From positions 75,947,501-76,011,500 of the forward strand of contig JAWZYU010000011.1 of the NCBI GenBank assembly GCA_038380435.1: a DNA stretch of 64,000 nt. The letters run 5' to 3'. The position numbers and the translations under genes are program-made. Shown here one piece after another: positions 34,970-47,000 of the stretch. The notes under the pieces are model-generated. The model saw only the letters and a program-made list of their open reading frames with translations, ran no database searches and was not told the DNA's origin. Each line of letters starts with the position of its first letter. The first letter of the stretch is position 1. This DNA is from Ryuthela nishihirai. Lineage: Eukaryota > Arthropoda > Arachnida > Araneae > Heptathelidae.

Positions 34970-37470
34970 AAGGGTTTTGACATCTCTGATGGAGTATCGG
35001 AATTTTCTATGCCTAACAAAATGATTCACTCACACAATTCGAACAACTGGTTATTATTTCATACTACAAATAATAATATATTGACGGAAGTATTAGAGAA
35101 AGCAAAAAAAGTTTTAAAAATGCTGCAAGTAAATAAATTTGAAATGTGGTTTGTTTGAAATTGTTTTAACCAATATATAAATATTTATAATAAGAAAACT
35201 GTTGCACATCTGCTTGAATGTTTCGATTGCAAAAATCTCCTTTAATTTCCTTTTCTTTTATCTAGTTATAATTTATTAGTTGAGAAATAACTCATAGTTT
35301 GAGAAGTATGAATTACTTAATATTCAAATTACACAATTTGTTCAATAGGTTTGCGCCATTGTTTAGGTCGGTCGGTTTAAATTTATATGTACTATTGAAT
35401 AAATTTTGTTTACCTGACCTGGTTTGCAAGAAGCTCAAGTTATTGAATACCATCTTGCGCTATAAAGTTTTATATTTTGAAATCGATGACACAGGGCATT
35501 GAGGTATTTGAAGTTGACTTTCATCACGACGTAGCAAAATACTTGAAGATATTTTCTTGGAGGAAAAACTCCAAGCATTCAGATACATTAGCCTGTTGTA
35601 AACCTAATAGTAATAACCTAATACTAGCCAATTGTAAACTTTATTTGCGAGTGCCACTGACGATCAGAATTTTTTTTTAAATGTGATTTGCAATATGGCA
35701 GCTCAGCCTTTTCACATATGCTGTTTACAGAAGCTTTAATATAATTTTCGTTGGATTAGTTCTATCACTCATCTCCTCAGGAATTCCACTTTGAGCATGT
35801 TAGATCATTCTTAATTCGGTACATCTAAACATTTGATTAAATTCTGAATTAAATTCGCTTAACTTATTCTAAGTCGTGTATATAGCGTCCCGTCCATCTG
35901 CTTATTTTAAGTTCAGGTTTTATGAAATGTAATCAATATTTTTTCAACAATTTAATATTTACGATGATTTTCGTCTTATTGTTTATTTATGTCTTGATGC
36001 AAATTGGGAAATTTATCATTGATTCATATTTGGTCAATACATTTGCAAGTAATTATGCAAGTTAAAATATTTTTTTAAATTTCCCATTTGAATGTTTTTC
36101 TTAAGTTAATAAAGGTAAAATAGCACAATTACGTATTATTTTAATGTTTAGTCATGAAAGTATCTATATAAATGCAGCCCAATTAGAGTGTGTGCGAAAA
36201 GGCTTCATTTTTAATATCCCCGATACTAGAGAGAATAAAAGTAAAAATCACAGAAATTGCCATCGAAAGTGGGTTTGTCATATCCTATTCACAGAAAAAG
36301 ACAAACAAAACTTTGTTACTGTTTATTGGCGGATTAGACTATTGGGCTTCGGCTGGTGTGGGGATTATTGCGAAAATTAAAGAAACTTAAGATTTCTTAG
36401 GATTATATTCTTACCTAAATATCAAAGGGAGAAATAATGAACGCTTTGAACGATGCAGGTAAAAGATACGTAAGTTTTCTAAAATATATTAAGTAATATG
36501 CTTCATCTTTAAAGTTTTGTACGCAAGGAAGTTAAATATTTTTGTTTCGTCATTTTCGAGCTTAATGAAAAAGGCAGTAAAGTAAATTTACCTAGCTTTC
36601 CTACAATATTGGTATGCATGTAAATATTTTAATATCCTACGGATTGGCATGAAAAAATCACCCAGGTTGATAATTATCTACATTTCTCCCCTTCCAAGGC
36701 CATCTGGATACAATAGGCATGGGCAGGCATTGAGGATTGGTGGGAAGAAAGGAATAAATATGCATAAAAATTTGACGATTTAATTTGTTTAAAATTTAAT
36801 TAAAACTATTATTTTTAGATTGCATAAAATAAAATAATTGATTTTTTATGGCTAGATTTAAATATTTTTAAATATTTCAAAAATTGATTACCAGTTTTTA
36901 AACATTTTTATTGCTAATGGAATTTTAATAATTTGAAATTTAATTAACACAGCTTTAAATTTAAAAAATAATTCTTTTGTTACCGTAATGCCCAGGCTTC
37001 GTATGATATAGGAAGTTTTGCCCTTATCCTATTCCACTTTTACCAAATATTAGTAAACGAAAAAAGGTCGATAGGCTTACTTAAGGTCGAAAGTTTCAAT
37101 GTCTTACAGTCTTTGAAGTGACGCAAAATTAATAAAAAAAAAGATTACAGTTAGCATTATAATCCAGATGCGAATTTGGAAGTGGATTTCCTTATGTGTA
37201 GAAAATCTTAAAATTATAATCATAAATTTCTATCGCAATTTTTATTACAAATTATTTATTCTGATTAATATATTTATTGATGCTACTACTTTCACATAGT
37301 TATATTAATTCTTTAAAATATTATCTAAAATAAAGTAAAGCTCTATGAAAATATTTCGTTTATTTCGTTTTCCAACAACAGGAACTGTTGCTTTCACTTT
37401 GCGGTCTAGACATTAGACTTTATTTGTTTTTACAGATGAGTAAAACAAATATCTTCTTATTAGATAGATA
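34970..37470. other. AT-rich intron sequence
   Basis: No transposase motif, SINE head or splice-bounded exon identified. Open stretches near 35300-35680 and 36144-36390 show no recognisable domain and lack coding-like GC rise. Confidence 0.5.
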
Positions 37471-37479
37471 TTGACAGAA

Positions 37480-38110
37480 TATAATAATTAGGACTTTCCG
37501 AATATCACGATAGTTTTAATAGCGATCCAAATTTGGAAAATGACCAACTTTAAAGCGAACATTAAAAATAATCTATGATGTACCAACAAAATAGGAACAT
37601 CATACGTACTGCTTTTGAACGTAGTCCTCGTTAATTGCAATTCATTCGTCCAACGTTCTGGAAGCTTCTTAATTCCTCTCTCGAAGAAGGTTTCTGGTTG
37701 CTTCTTAATCCAACTTTGCACAGTTGCAATGACTTCATCATTGTCTCGGAATCTCTTGTCCCCTAAATATCCTTTAGAGGTCCAAAAAATGGAAATCAGA
37801 TGGAGCCACGTCTGGACTATAAGGTGGATGAGAGGTACATCCTGTTCCAATTTCTTCAGTTCTGACAACATTGTTGGAAGTGACAGAAGTTCTTTGTCTC
37901 CGGGCCTGAGTTCATTTTCGACATATCTCGTACTTCTTTCAGTGATTTGGCCCAACTGTACACCCTTGCCTGTGACAAACAATACTCCCTAAACTGGGCT
38001 CGAAGCCTGGTAAAGATTTCGGAAGGAATGAAGCCTTCCTTCATGAGAAATTTGATAATTATGGACTGCGCAGCACTGCTGGGAACTTCTTGGACTGACA
38101 TCTTGAGTAC
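37480..38110 (-). pseudogene. Mariner transposase pseudogene with internal deletion
   Basis: On the minus strand an ATG near 38101 starts an N-terminal HTH region (SAAQSIIIKFLMKEG ... LRAQFREY ... RVYSWAKSLKEV) like mariner/SETMAR-type transposases. After a short frame-shifted stretch, the sequence jumps to the C-terminal region: a PPYSPDVAPSDFHF block in another frame, then GDKRFRDNDEVIATVQSWIK and KKLPERWT. The catalytic core with the first two Asp residues is missing, so about half the gene is deleted. A run of 14 G at 38132-38145 lies just upstream of the start. Confidence 0.8.
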
Positions 38111-38149
38111 ATTTGATTGGTGATGTGAAGAGGGGGGGGGGGGGGTACG

Positions 38150-39800
38150 AGTACTGCTGTTTGGAAGTTTAAACATGTCTTTATTTGTCAATGAATTCCT
38201 TAATGCAAGATGATTTGTGCTCGAACAGTAACTAAATCCTCATTTATATATTTGAACGCACTACATATTTACGCTAGAAATTTAAAATTTTGGTGCTGAA
38301 ATATGAGGTGACGAAGCAACTTGCTGCTGAACATATGAATATATGCTGAAATATGAAGTCATGAAGCAACTTGCTGCTGAACATTGAGGTACACTTTGCT
38401 GAAAGTTGAGGTACACTCAACATAGAATTTCGCCATTAACCCAGTGGGGCTAAAATAAACATTATCGTTAGAATAGTTAAAGCAGTATTTTTTTGTGCTC
38501 TATAGGTGATAATAAAATATTACCATATGCATTTTCCCAATCATACCTTAGCTCAAACTTCCACTGTTAGACGGTGCAAAAGTGACAAAATGAACAACTA
38601 TGTTCTCATTGAAAACGGGTATCCCATATTCACCGGAAGTGATATGTATTCTTCTAGTCTTGGCCTCATCATTGATAGTTTCCTAATCACGTTAGCATCT
38701 ACATTTCATAGTTAAACAGCAAGTAGTATTTTCTTGAGCAGTGATTCTCACGCCAATTCAGAATTTGTTTTAACCGAATTTATGCCGATTAGCTCAAAAG
38801 AAAGAGTTGAAAGCACGTGCACTTTGATGAAAATTTTCACTCATTGTGTTTATTTTAGTGTTCATGAGTAGAACTACGAATCCTTTATTAGCTGTGAAAT
38901 ACTCGGTCAAATATCATGTTCTGTGATATTATCCTAAAAAGTTTAAATGATAAACAATGAATGCGTATTCACAAATATAATAATTCAATTTTAGGTTAGT
39001 TAGGAATATTCTACCTTAGGTACACAAGTATCCAGGATTTAGGGTCCGAAAATTTAATTAGAGGGAGGGGAACCTGAGAATGGTTTAGTGGAGGGTTCCA
39101 AAAATTTACTTTCGTGGGGGGTGGCGATAAGGCTTGAGTTAGTGTTTCCAATTACTAAAATATTCCACCAGACAAGAAAGTTTAAATGATATTCTATACG
39201 GAATAAAATAAAATTATATTAGTTGTTTTTAAATCTAATTTTCGTGGCCAGCATATACTATGAGGCTTAAATAAAATTATACAAAGACAACTGTTTTGCA
39301 TTTCGAAGCAGGTAGACAAATTTGAGATTTCGTATAAGACAAATGGATTTTCGGGAGGAAATGGGGAGGGGGGTAAGGAACCCTTTTTCACAACACTGAC
39401 ACCTCACTGACGTCAGGTGTTCTCAAAATTTGTTCTTTTAAAATATGATGAAAGACTAAGATACAGATGTTAAGTAAAAATTTAATAGCTAATATATTTT
39501 CGATAATAGGAAACATTTGTTTGAAAAATATTTGCTTAATAACATTTTTATTAGTAAGAAAAAGCAAGAAGGTTTATTGGAAAACCAATACACCCGGTCA
39601 CAGATCACACTATGGGATGCTGCTCTATGTGATACCTAGTAGGTAATCGCGAGTCTTATGATTTTGTTTTCAATATCCCTAATTAAGGAACAGTTAGTTC
39701 TGTTGGCAACACTTTGCTTCATGCATTGCATTCTTATAAAGGCATGCAGTCAGAGGAGAATGCATGTGTGTCGTCCCCCTCATCCTCAGAATTTCAGCAT
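38150..39800. other. Mixed non-coding stretch
   Basis: A 'gaagcaacttgctgctgaacat' direct repeat occurs near 38310-38385. A GGAGGGGAA-rich segment at 39055-39130 resembles 63630-63705. No gene recognised. Confidence 0.45.
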
Positions 39801-39809
39801 TGTCCAGTT

Positions 39810-40980
39810 TTTGGTTCGTTTTCGGGAAAAACGAGCTTATGTTTTCGCTTTGTCATCTGTCTGTCCCTCTGTATATACACAGTCGTATCAGAATAATATG
39901 ACCATCTACCATACATATACAGTACTATGACAGGTGGCCATATTTTTCTGATACGAATGTGTATACATTCAATGTCTTTTTTTTAGAGATAAATTAAAAT
40001 TATTTTTTGGTTGGATAGGTATTGATAAAATATTACGATCCGCCCTAATAGAATCTGCCAATAGCTATAATTGCGCCCTCTAACGGTGGAAAAGTTTGAA
40101 AATTGCATATTTTCATATAGGCTAGAAATTTGATATTTTGGGTGTGAAATGTGAATACTATGATATTTACATTGACAACAATGATTTTGAAGTTTACCCC
40201 CAGAGTAAATTGCGAAACGTAATTATTATGTTTTAATTGCGCTTTTCTGAAGGTGTAAAAATTGAAAAATTTAATAATTTTAACGAATAGGCTTGAAAGT
40301 TGATATTTTAGTGTGATGATCAAGGGAGTTTATATTAGCAGCAACAATTTGATGCTGGAAAATGAAACATTTTGTTTTGAGAGAGTAATGAAAAGTTATT
40401 TTCGAATTGAATAGGTACGGACGAAATATGATGACTCATAGTTTTCAAATTTTCGAAAAAGCCTTCATTTGCATCGTTAGAGGGCGCTAAATGTTGAAAA
40501 TTTGAAGTAATATTGCTATGATATATTTACAGTAGAAATTATAAACTCTGATAGTAGAATTTGTTGACGAAAAATGGATGCCAGATAATTTACTAACAGA
40601 CGTATGATTGGTATCGTTTGCAATTTATCCATATGTTTTTTAATTTTTATTATCATTATTTATGTTGCAATTAAAGTACAATCGATTAAAATTCACCGGT
40701 AGCTGCTTAATTTAAAAAAAATAATAACCTTTCAATATAGTAATAATAAATATATTATTTTATATATATTGAGTGAACCGCTAAGAGATGAGAAAATACA
40801 ATTTTTTCCATTTTAAGGAATAAATGAGAAATGCTTTTGGCGTTGTGTAGGGTTAAAAATACATTTCTATTTACATTTCCAATCACCCATTATTCCAAAT
40901 TACTACTGTTAAAAAGTTCAAAATTCAGAAAATGAGGAGCTGAAGTTTCTTTGAAAACGAGCATCCTAATACGCCAGAGG
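39810..40980 (+). repeat. Dispersed repeat family R, copy 2
   Basis: Begins 'gttttcgctttgtcatctgt' and carries the 'agagataaattaaaatta', 'ccaatagctataatt', 'tagagggcgctaaatg' and 'gccagaggcgatcac' modules in the order seen at 3985-5620. Interrupted by a small palindromic element at 39874-39965. Confidence 0.5.
39874..39965. mobile_element. Short palindromic MITE with about 35-bp inverted repeats
   Basis: TATACACAGTCGTATCAG at the left and the complement of TATACACATTCGTATCAG at the right; arms stay complementary to about 'gaccatct'/'aggtggcc'. TA-rich borders inside family R. Probably a Tc1/mariner MITE, 92 bp. Confidence 0.75.
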
Positions 40981-41010
40981 CGATCACTATGGGTGTTCAC
41001 AGTTCGGATT

Positions 41011-41169
41011 TTGTTTTAAGAGATAATTGTTCGTTTTTAAAAATAAATTAAAATTTCTTTTTGAGTTGAATAAGATAGCCAATTTAAATTAATTGACGCT
41101 ATTCCAACATTTCAAAGATTTAAAAGCCTCTCCTGAGGTCGCATTTATTTGCCATTGTTCCTACTAAAC
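41011..41169 (+). repeat. 159-bp direct repeat, first copy
   Basis: Runs from TTGTTTTAAGAGATAATTG to GTTCCTACTAAAC and is about 97% identical to 42397-42556. Contains a family R module start. Confidence 0.9.
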
Positions 41170-41174
41170 AGTTG

Positions 41175-42255
41175 TTATTCTTCTAGTTGAGTGTACATTT
41201 CTTGGAAAGAATTCGAAAAATTTTAATTTTTGCCCTGAAAGGTTTTTGGATAAATAGGAAAAAATGTCACTAGATTTCATTAAAACGAAATATTGTCAGG
41301 TTGCGAATGGTGTTTTTTTTTTTTCGTGTTCTAATTTGAAGTTACATAGCACTGGATTTATTCTGTTTAATGAAAGCATCACCTGACATCTGCATGTCAT
41401 AAGCCAAAGGGAATATAGGCTGACAAGAATCTTTAAGCCCTTAATAATTAAACGCCCAATGATGAAACTAAAATATTGGACATTTTTATAACTAATTTAA
41501 AATTTTCAATTAGTTAAATTAGTTTAAAGTTGATTCACAGATTAATTCAAATGTAATGCAATACAAACTGTTCAAATTAATTTGCCAATTTTAAAATGAC
41601 ACGAATAAGAGTAATAGATTAAAAATAAAACTTAATACTTTCTCTCATTACATCAGACTACAAGTGATATGTCATATCTTTTTTTCTTGAATCACAATTT
41701 CGACAATCTAAAACAAATTAAATCATCACCTTGCAGTGTTCACAGTTCATCAATATTATTCTCTTTTGAGCACAACATGTCAAATAGTGATTAACAGTGA
41801 ATAGCATACTTCAGGATTGATATGGGTTTAAACTTTTACTGCTGACTGTGTGAATGACAGCAACATAATCATAAAACACGTTGATTTTTGAAAACATTTT
41901 CAAAAACCAACACGGCTTAATTTTGAAATATTCAATGAATATTATTGATTTTATTTTAATGTTAATTGATTAATGTAGTACATCAGTTTATAGTAAAGTT
42001 GGAAGAAACTATTCATATAGTAGCGTTCAGAGAATGTGCGAAAAATACATAAGCGTAATAAGAAAAGCACTCCTTTGAACAAAAGAAAAGCAAACCCTAA
42101 GGGGTGAAAACACATGAATCATACTGTATATATGTTGCGTATTTGATGTGTGTTCACTTTTGACATCATTTCAGGCTACAAATAAACCAGAAATTCAAAA
42201 TATTAGATTATCTGGACCACTCGAAACTGAAACTGAATACCCTGGTATCTTTAAA
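41175..42255. other. AT-rich non-coding stretch
   Basis: Lies between the two 159-bp direct repeats. No gene or element ends recognised. Confidence 0.5.
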
Positions 42256-42318
42256 TTAACTCTTTTGGTTGTGAAATGTGAATGTCATGAGGTTTGCATT
42301 GACAACAAAGATATAATA

Positions 42319-42372
42319 TGATGTTGGTCCTCCACGTGCAGCCAAAACAGCTCTTACCCGGCTCTTACCCAG
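42319..42372 (-). repeat. Detached fragment of Tc1 C-terminal coding sequence
   Basis: The + strand 'gatgttggtcctccacgtg' and 'gccaaaacagctcttacc' are the complement of the transposase C-terminus found at 43228-43262. Minus-strand translation reads VRAVLAARGGPTS. An isolated inverted piece about 900 bp from the parent copy. Confidence 0.8.
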
Positions 42373-42396
42373 AAGTAGTGCCGAAACGTAATTCAT

Positions 42397-42556
42397 TTGT
42401 TTTAAGAGATAATTGTTCGTTTGTAAAAATAAATTAAAATTTCTTTTTGAGTTGAATAAGATAACCAATTTAAATTAATTGACGCTATTCCAACATTACA
42501 AAGATTTAAAAGCCTCTCCTGTAGGTCGCATTTATTTGCCATTGTTCCTACTAAAC
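42397..42556 (+). repeat. 159-bp direct repeat, second copy
   Basis: Matches 41011-41169 with about five differences including 1-bp indels. Its start adjoins the inverted Tc1 fragment. Confidence 0.9.
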
Positions 42557-42780
42557 TATAAATAACTCAGCGTGGAAGTAATATAACGATGTTTTTAATT
42601 CTTTCACTGAGGCTATTATTTATATATTCCCGATGTGTCTTTATTCCACGCCAATTATTCTTTGTATAAAGTTCGAATTCATGCAAATTTTTCAACAGGG
42701 TTTATGCAAATTGTACGTGATTTTACTTTTCCTTTGTTAAAAGGAATGTTTTTATTATTATGTTTATGTATTTTAACTGC

Positions 42781-43310
42781 AGGTAAACAACGGCGCGTGT
42801 GAAGGTCATGAAATGGTATAAATAACACCCGATACTGAGCTCTGTTAATCAGTTTTATTCTTGTTCTTCAGATGGGAAAGGCGGCGGACTTAAGTGAGTT
42901 TGACAAAAGCCAAATCGTAATGGCCAGACGACTTGGTCCGAGAATTTCCGAAACGGTAAGGCTTGTGAGGTGCTCACGGGATTAATGTGTCAACACACTG
43001 TACATCGAACCCTGTTGAAAAATACTTCCAGGTATTGCCCTGGCCTCCACATTCCACAGACATCAATCCAGTCGACTATCTGTGGTTTGTGTTGGAACAC
43101 CATATCCGATCTGCGGCAGCTCAACCACGTAACTTACGAGAGTTAAAAAATCTGCTGGTAACGTGTTGGTACCAGATACCACAAGACACCTTTAGAAGTC
43201 TTGTAATGCCCATGCGTCGCCAGGTAAGAGCTGTTTTGGCAGCACGTGGAGGACCAACATCATATTAGGCAGGTGGTGATAATGTTTTGGCTCTTCGGTG
43301 AATAGCTTTA
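42781..43310 (+). pseudogene. Tc1-like element with internal deletion
   Basis: The 5' part (42781-42985) matches the start of the element at 26800-27010, including 'ctgagctctgttaatc' and the coding start DLSEFDKSQIVMARRL. After a further short match (CQHTVHRTLLK), the sequence jumps to the C-terminal quarter: FQVLPWPPHSTDINPVDYLW, VLEHHIRSAAAQPRN, then a 3' end 'gtgataatgttttggctctt'. Both catalytic Asp blocks are gone. The third acidic position reads Asp (VDYLW) where Tc1 normally has Glu. The C-terminal 93 codons are still open. Confidence 0.85.
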
Positions 43311-43683
43311 TGCTTTATATATGAACATATAATTGTACTAAGCAAATGTCACTAATTTTTCCACTGATCAAAAGTAATATATGACAGGAACTGTACACAT
43401 TTAAAAGTGTCATAAAAATATTTAATAATCGATTTCAAACTTAGTTTAAGTTCGTCATCCAGTAGAAGAGAATCTTTAAATCCCAAACTGAAATAAACAA
43501 CATATTTCTTGATATTAATGAGAATATCGTATCAGGAAACTCTTCAGGCATCCTATCCAGAATGCCCTACTTGTGTTGTATATGCAACATTAGATCTAAT
43601 GTTATTCATCAAAATCATATCAGATATGTCATATTGATATTGTCCTTGATAAAATTAGATAAATATAGAGAAAAAATTATCGT

Positions 43684-43755
43684 GAGCCGGATGGGATCTG
43701 AACCCACGATCTCCTGATAACATGTCAGATACTCTGACCACTGAGCTGCCGGCCA
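43684..43755 (-). mobile_element. tRNA-like SINE head, left member of an inverted pair
   Basis: The reverse complement folds as a tRNA: acceptor TGGCCGG with CCGGCTC (six of seven), D arm GCTCAGTGGTCAGAGT, anticodon stem TCTGA/TCAGG (five of five), T arm GTGGGTTCAGATCCCAT. The loop lacks the invariant U33, so it is not a working tRNA. A TGT triplet in the anticodon position hints at a Thr tRNA origin. Confidence 0.7.
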
Positions 43756-43886
43756 CTGAACAATCATCTTCTATTAGTGGCTTTATGCATTATACCATAT
43801 CGTTACTCATTGGAAATGTAGTTGATTGTAATTGAAGACTCTGGTCCACAAGGCACTTTCAAGTTCAGCGCCCATGGTATTTTTTA
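43756..43886 (+). repeat. Left arm of a SINE-linked inverted repeat
   Basis: Reverse complement of about 44029-44172: 'caatcatcttct', 'gcattataccatatcgttac', 'aatgtagttgattgtaattg' and 'gactctggtcca' are all shared. Together with the tRNA-like heads, each arm is about 200 bp. Confidence 0.85.
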
Positions 43887-44028
43887 TTTTTTAAATACAA
43901 CATTCAGAGAATCGAGCGTAAGCATTGTTGTTGAAATAATAGGATATCTCAGATACACTGGTAGTAATTTGTTAGGTAAATATAGAAGAAATGTGCTTAT
44001 GTTCGATTCGCTTCACGTTGGCTGAAAA

Positions 44029-44172
44029 AAAATACCATGCCGTTTGATGGCCGTGCCCGCTAAACTGGAAAGTGTCTTCTGGACCAGAGTCTTCAATTAC
44101 AATCAACTACATTTCCAATGAGTAACGATATGGTATAATGCATAACGCCACTCATAGAGGATGATTGCTTGG
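44029..44172 (-). repeat. Right arm of a SINE-linked inverted repeat
   Basis: Complement of 43756-43886, spacer about 140 bp. The spacer also matches, in complement, the tail just after the right tRNA-like head ('aaattactaccaggtgtatc'), so the repeat unit is head plus tail on both sides. Confidence 0.85.
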
Positions 44173-44244
44173 CGGCCGGTTGCTCAGTGGTCAGAGCACC
44201 TGACCTGTTTTCAGAATGTCGTGGGTTCAGATCTCACCGGCTGA
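44173..44244 (+). mobile_element. tRNA-like SINE head, right member of an inverted pair
   Basis: CGGCCGG, GCTCAGTGGTCAGAGC, CCTGA/TCAGA and GTGGGTTCAGATCTCAC form a diverged tRNA cloverleaf homologous to the minus-strand copy at 43684. Followed by 'ctctatatttatctaa', present beyond both heads. Confidence 0.7.
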
Positions 44245-44529
44245 CATTTATACCTCTATATTTATCTAACAAATTACTACCAGGTGTATCTGAGATATCT
44301 TATTATTTCAACATTGATAAAATTGTTTATAATTATTGAATCAATTAGAAATTCTCTTAATAAAACTTTTCAATGATCATGGAAATAGCTACATCAGAAT
44401 TGCCACAGTGATTGTGTTTGATTTAAAAAATAATTTTGCTTCGAAGCAATATCGTTGATCAATCATAAAAGTTTGATTAAATTTCGCCATGGCGTTGTTA
44501 TTTAGTACAGTATTTGCTTGCAGAATCAT

Positions 44530-44930
44530 CATATTATACAATAACCGTAATTGCGAAAGAACCTGCGTGGCGGACACAGGTGACACTATCGGTGGCAGAA
44601 ATTAAGTTTCCTTGTGGTTCCGCAACTACTTGACCAATTATTCCCAAATTTGGTGTGGTGGTCCAACTTAGTTCTAATCCTGTTGAAGTAACAGATCGGG
44701 TTCCTAGCTGCAGTGGGTCAGGAGTGATCCCACGAAAAGTGTCCGAAAGTTTCGGGGAAACTCTTGAAAATGTGTTAGTAATATGCATGGAAAGCTGTGA
44801 TTGAAATTATCAATGGACATACGTTTGGCGCCAAAGGTTTGGCGGAATTTGATTTTGATTGGAGTAGTACGGTGGAAACCTGGAATGAACTTATCGATGA
44901 GAAGAGTTATCAATATATTTCGTGCCATTT
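44530..44930. other. GC-raised island of unknown origin
   Basis: Base composition rises well above the flanks. On the minus strand two overlapping open stretches (74 and 84 codons, 44928-44704 and 44788-44534) read FRQTFGAKRMSIDN and SRVSPKLSDTFRGITPDP, the second continuing to TGLELSWTTTPNLG. I do not recognise either. Could be a decayed retrocopy or captured exon. Neither has splice sites I would trust. Confidence 0.3.
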
Positions 44931-44934
44931 GACG

Positions 44935-46045
44935 TGTGTTTAACTAGTACATAATAATATAGTTTCATTCTCTGTTCTGATGATCATTTCATGGCAATGT
45001 AATGAAGTTCTCTTAGCTAAACCTTTAAGAAAACTTGGTGAATATTTTAAAGGAACAACATAACTCCTGATGGAGCAATACATTTTTTGGGACACCTTGT
45101 ATGCTTTGAAAACAGTTTTTTTAGCAGAACACTATAAAACACTTATGTGGTCGGTATATTGAAATGAATCAAATTCAATATTATTAATGGAAGATTTCTT
45201 GTTTGAAGTTAATATGTTTCTAATTTCTCGACTAAAACATGGAATTGATTCCTTTTCTTCTTCATTTTCAGGTTCTAATGTAAAAGGTACATTACAGCCT
45301 ATTTAAAAAAATTTTTAGAACTGCACAAAAACAAGAACCTATTAGAGAAAGTAATTATATATTGTTTATTTAGAAAAATAGTACTTCACGTAAAAAAAGT
45401 TAACAATGCATTATACATTGATTTGATCACAGCAAAATATTAAACTGTAAATTATGTAACAGATGGAGATATGTTATACACACAACATTAAAGAATAAGT
45501 AGAATTATATAAATCATAAAAAATTTCTATTACTAACATATTTAAATTTCCTTCTTTTGCACAATAACACTGTTTCCTTCTGTAATTCTGTAGGTTCTGA
45601 AAAGATGCCTCTATAATATTTCTGGAATATTGCTCTGTTTTTATGATCTTGATTCAAAAATTAATAATCATGCATAAACTAACAACTCGACATTGGACTC
45701 GAAGAATTCCACAAAATTACATTTCCAACTGCATAAAATTAGAATTTCCAGCTGCGCAATGAACTTCTAGAACTGCATAAAATTAAATTTCCAAATGCAC
45801 ATTGGACTTCTAGAACTGCAGTTTAAAATCGGCCCTAATGGATATATAGTTAAATATTATTGCTTAATCCTTTCATTAAAACTTATGACGTAGAATCAGA
45901 AAATTTTCAAATGATGAATGTATCATGAGTAAACCGTTTCAATAGGAAAGTGCGAATACACTCATGGACACAAAAATTGCACACTATGAAATAAGCCTCG
46001 AACCTTGGTACTAAAACTGAACACAGTGGTAGAGCATGTTGCAAA
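44935..46045. other. AT-rich stretch with a minor local repeat
   Basis: Contains a degenerate repeat of 'aactgcataaaattaaatttcc' and 'attggacttctagaactgca' near 45690-45830. Otherwise nothing recognised. Confidence 0.5.
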
Positions 46046-46059
46046 GTAGTAATGATTAA

Positions 46060-47000
46060 TCACACAATCACCTGCATGCATATTCAGGGTGTGTTTAGCG
46101 GGTTCGATTCATACAGGTCCCTAGCAGTGCCTGGGGCATTTTCCGCCATTCTTCCTCCAAATGGAAACGCATTGGTATACAGCTTATATGCTGGACATAG
46201 ACGCTATCAGAGACACAGAATCAGCACATTCATATGTGCTGTATAAGGGAGAAATATGGAGATGTAGCGGGCCAAGGTTTGGGTGTTGACATCCCGTTGA
46301 CTCTGTCAGACAGAGTGTGCTATATAAGGACGTGCATTATGCCGTTGACAAAATGGCACCAGGAGAGCTAGATAATGGCAATTAGAATGTCTTCAACTTA
46401 TCATTGAGCTGACAAAGTTCCCTAGGCAAATACTACAGATGTTTATGAGTCAAAAGTGATGTCAACCCACCCTACAATGCTGAGCGTGAGAACACTGTGA
46501 CTCCCCCGGATGTGTGCTGGATCCTGCCTGTGGTTTAGCAACACCAAACCCTGATGCCACCATCATCTGCACCTAAATAAAAGCATGACTCATCTGGGAA
46601 GATGATGTGGTATCATTCCCCTTCCCACGACACATGCTCAATGCACCACAGATGATGTGCCTGGCTATGATTAGCAGTCAGAGACAACCTTCACAGGGGA
46701 TGCAGTACGTATAATTCAAATTCATTAAAACATCATTGAATGATATGTGGGGACACTGGTGCATGCATTACAGGCACCACATTGTGCTGGATGTCTGTAG
46801 ATGTTGCATAGGTGAGGACACGAGTCATGGCAACATGAAGTGGTACTTGTCAGTGTCTACTGCTCCAGTGTGTTACAATGGTCAGCTATATGATGGGCAG
46901 ACCAACTTTTCTCATGTATCCCCATGATACAGCCCTATTTGAACTCCCTCAGCTTCTGATAACATGCTTTCTTTCGTCGCCTTGGAGTAACTGAAACACA
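46060..47000 (-). pseudogene. Tc1-like transposase pseudogene
   Basis: On the minus strand, HHLWCIEHVSWEGE and IIFPDESCFYLGADDGGIRVW (first catalytic Asp intact) are readable near 46660-46540. The N-terminal portion lies up to about 47000 in fragments. Downstream blocks with the second and third catalytic residues are obscured by stops. Distinct from the families at 26880 and 49615. Confidence 0.65.

Noticed and set aside
36144..36390. Two overlapping open frames in intron sequence
   Set aside because: No domain, no GC rise, no supporting splice sites.
38506..38715. 69-codon open frame
   Set aside because: No recognisable motif and surrounded by decayed repeats. Chance ORF more likely.
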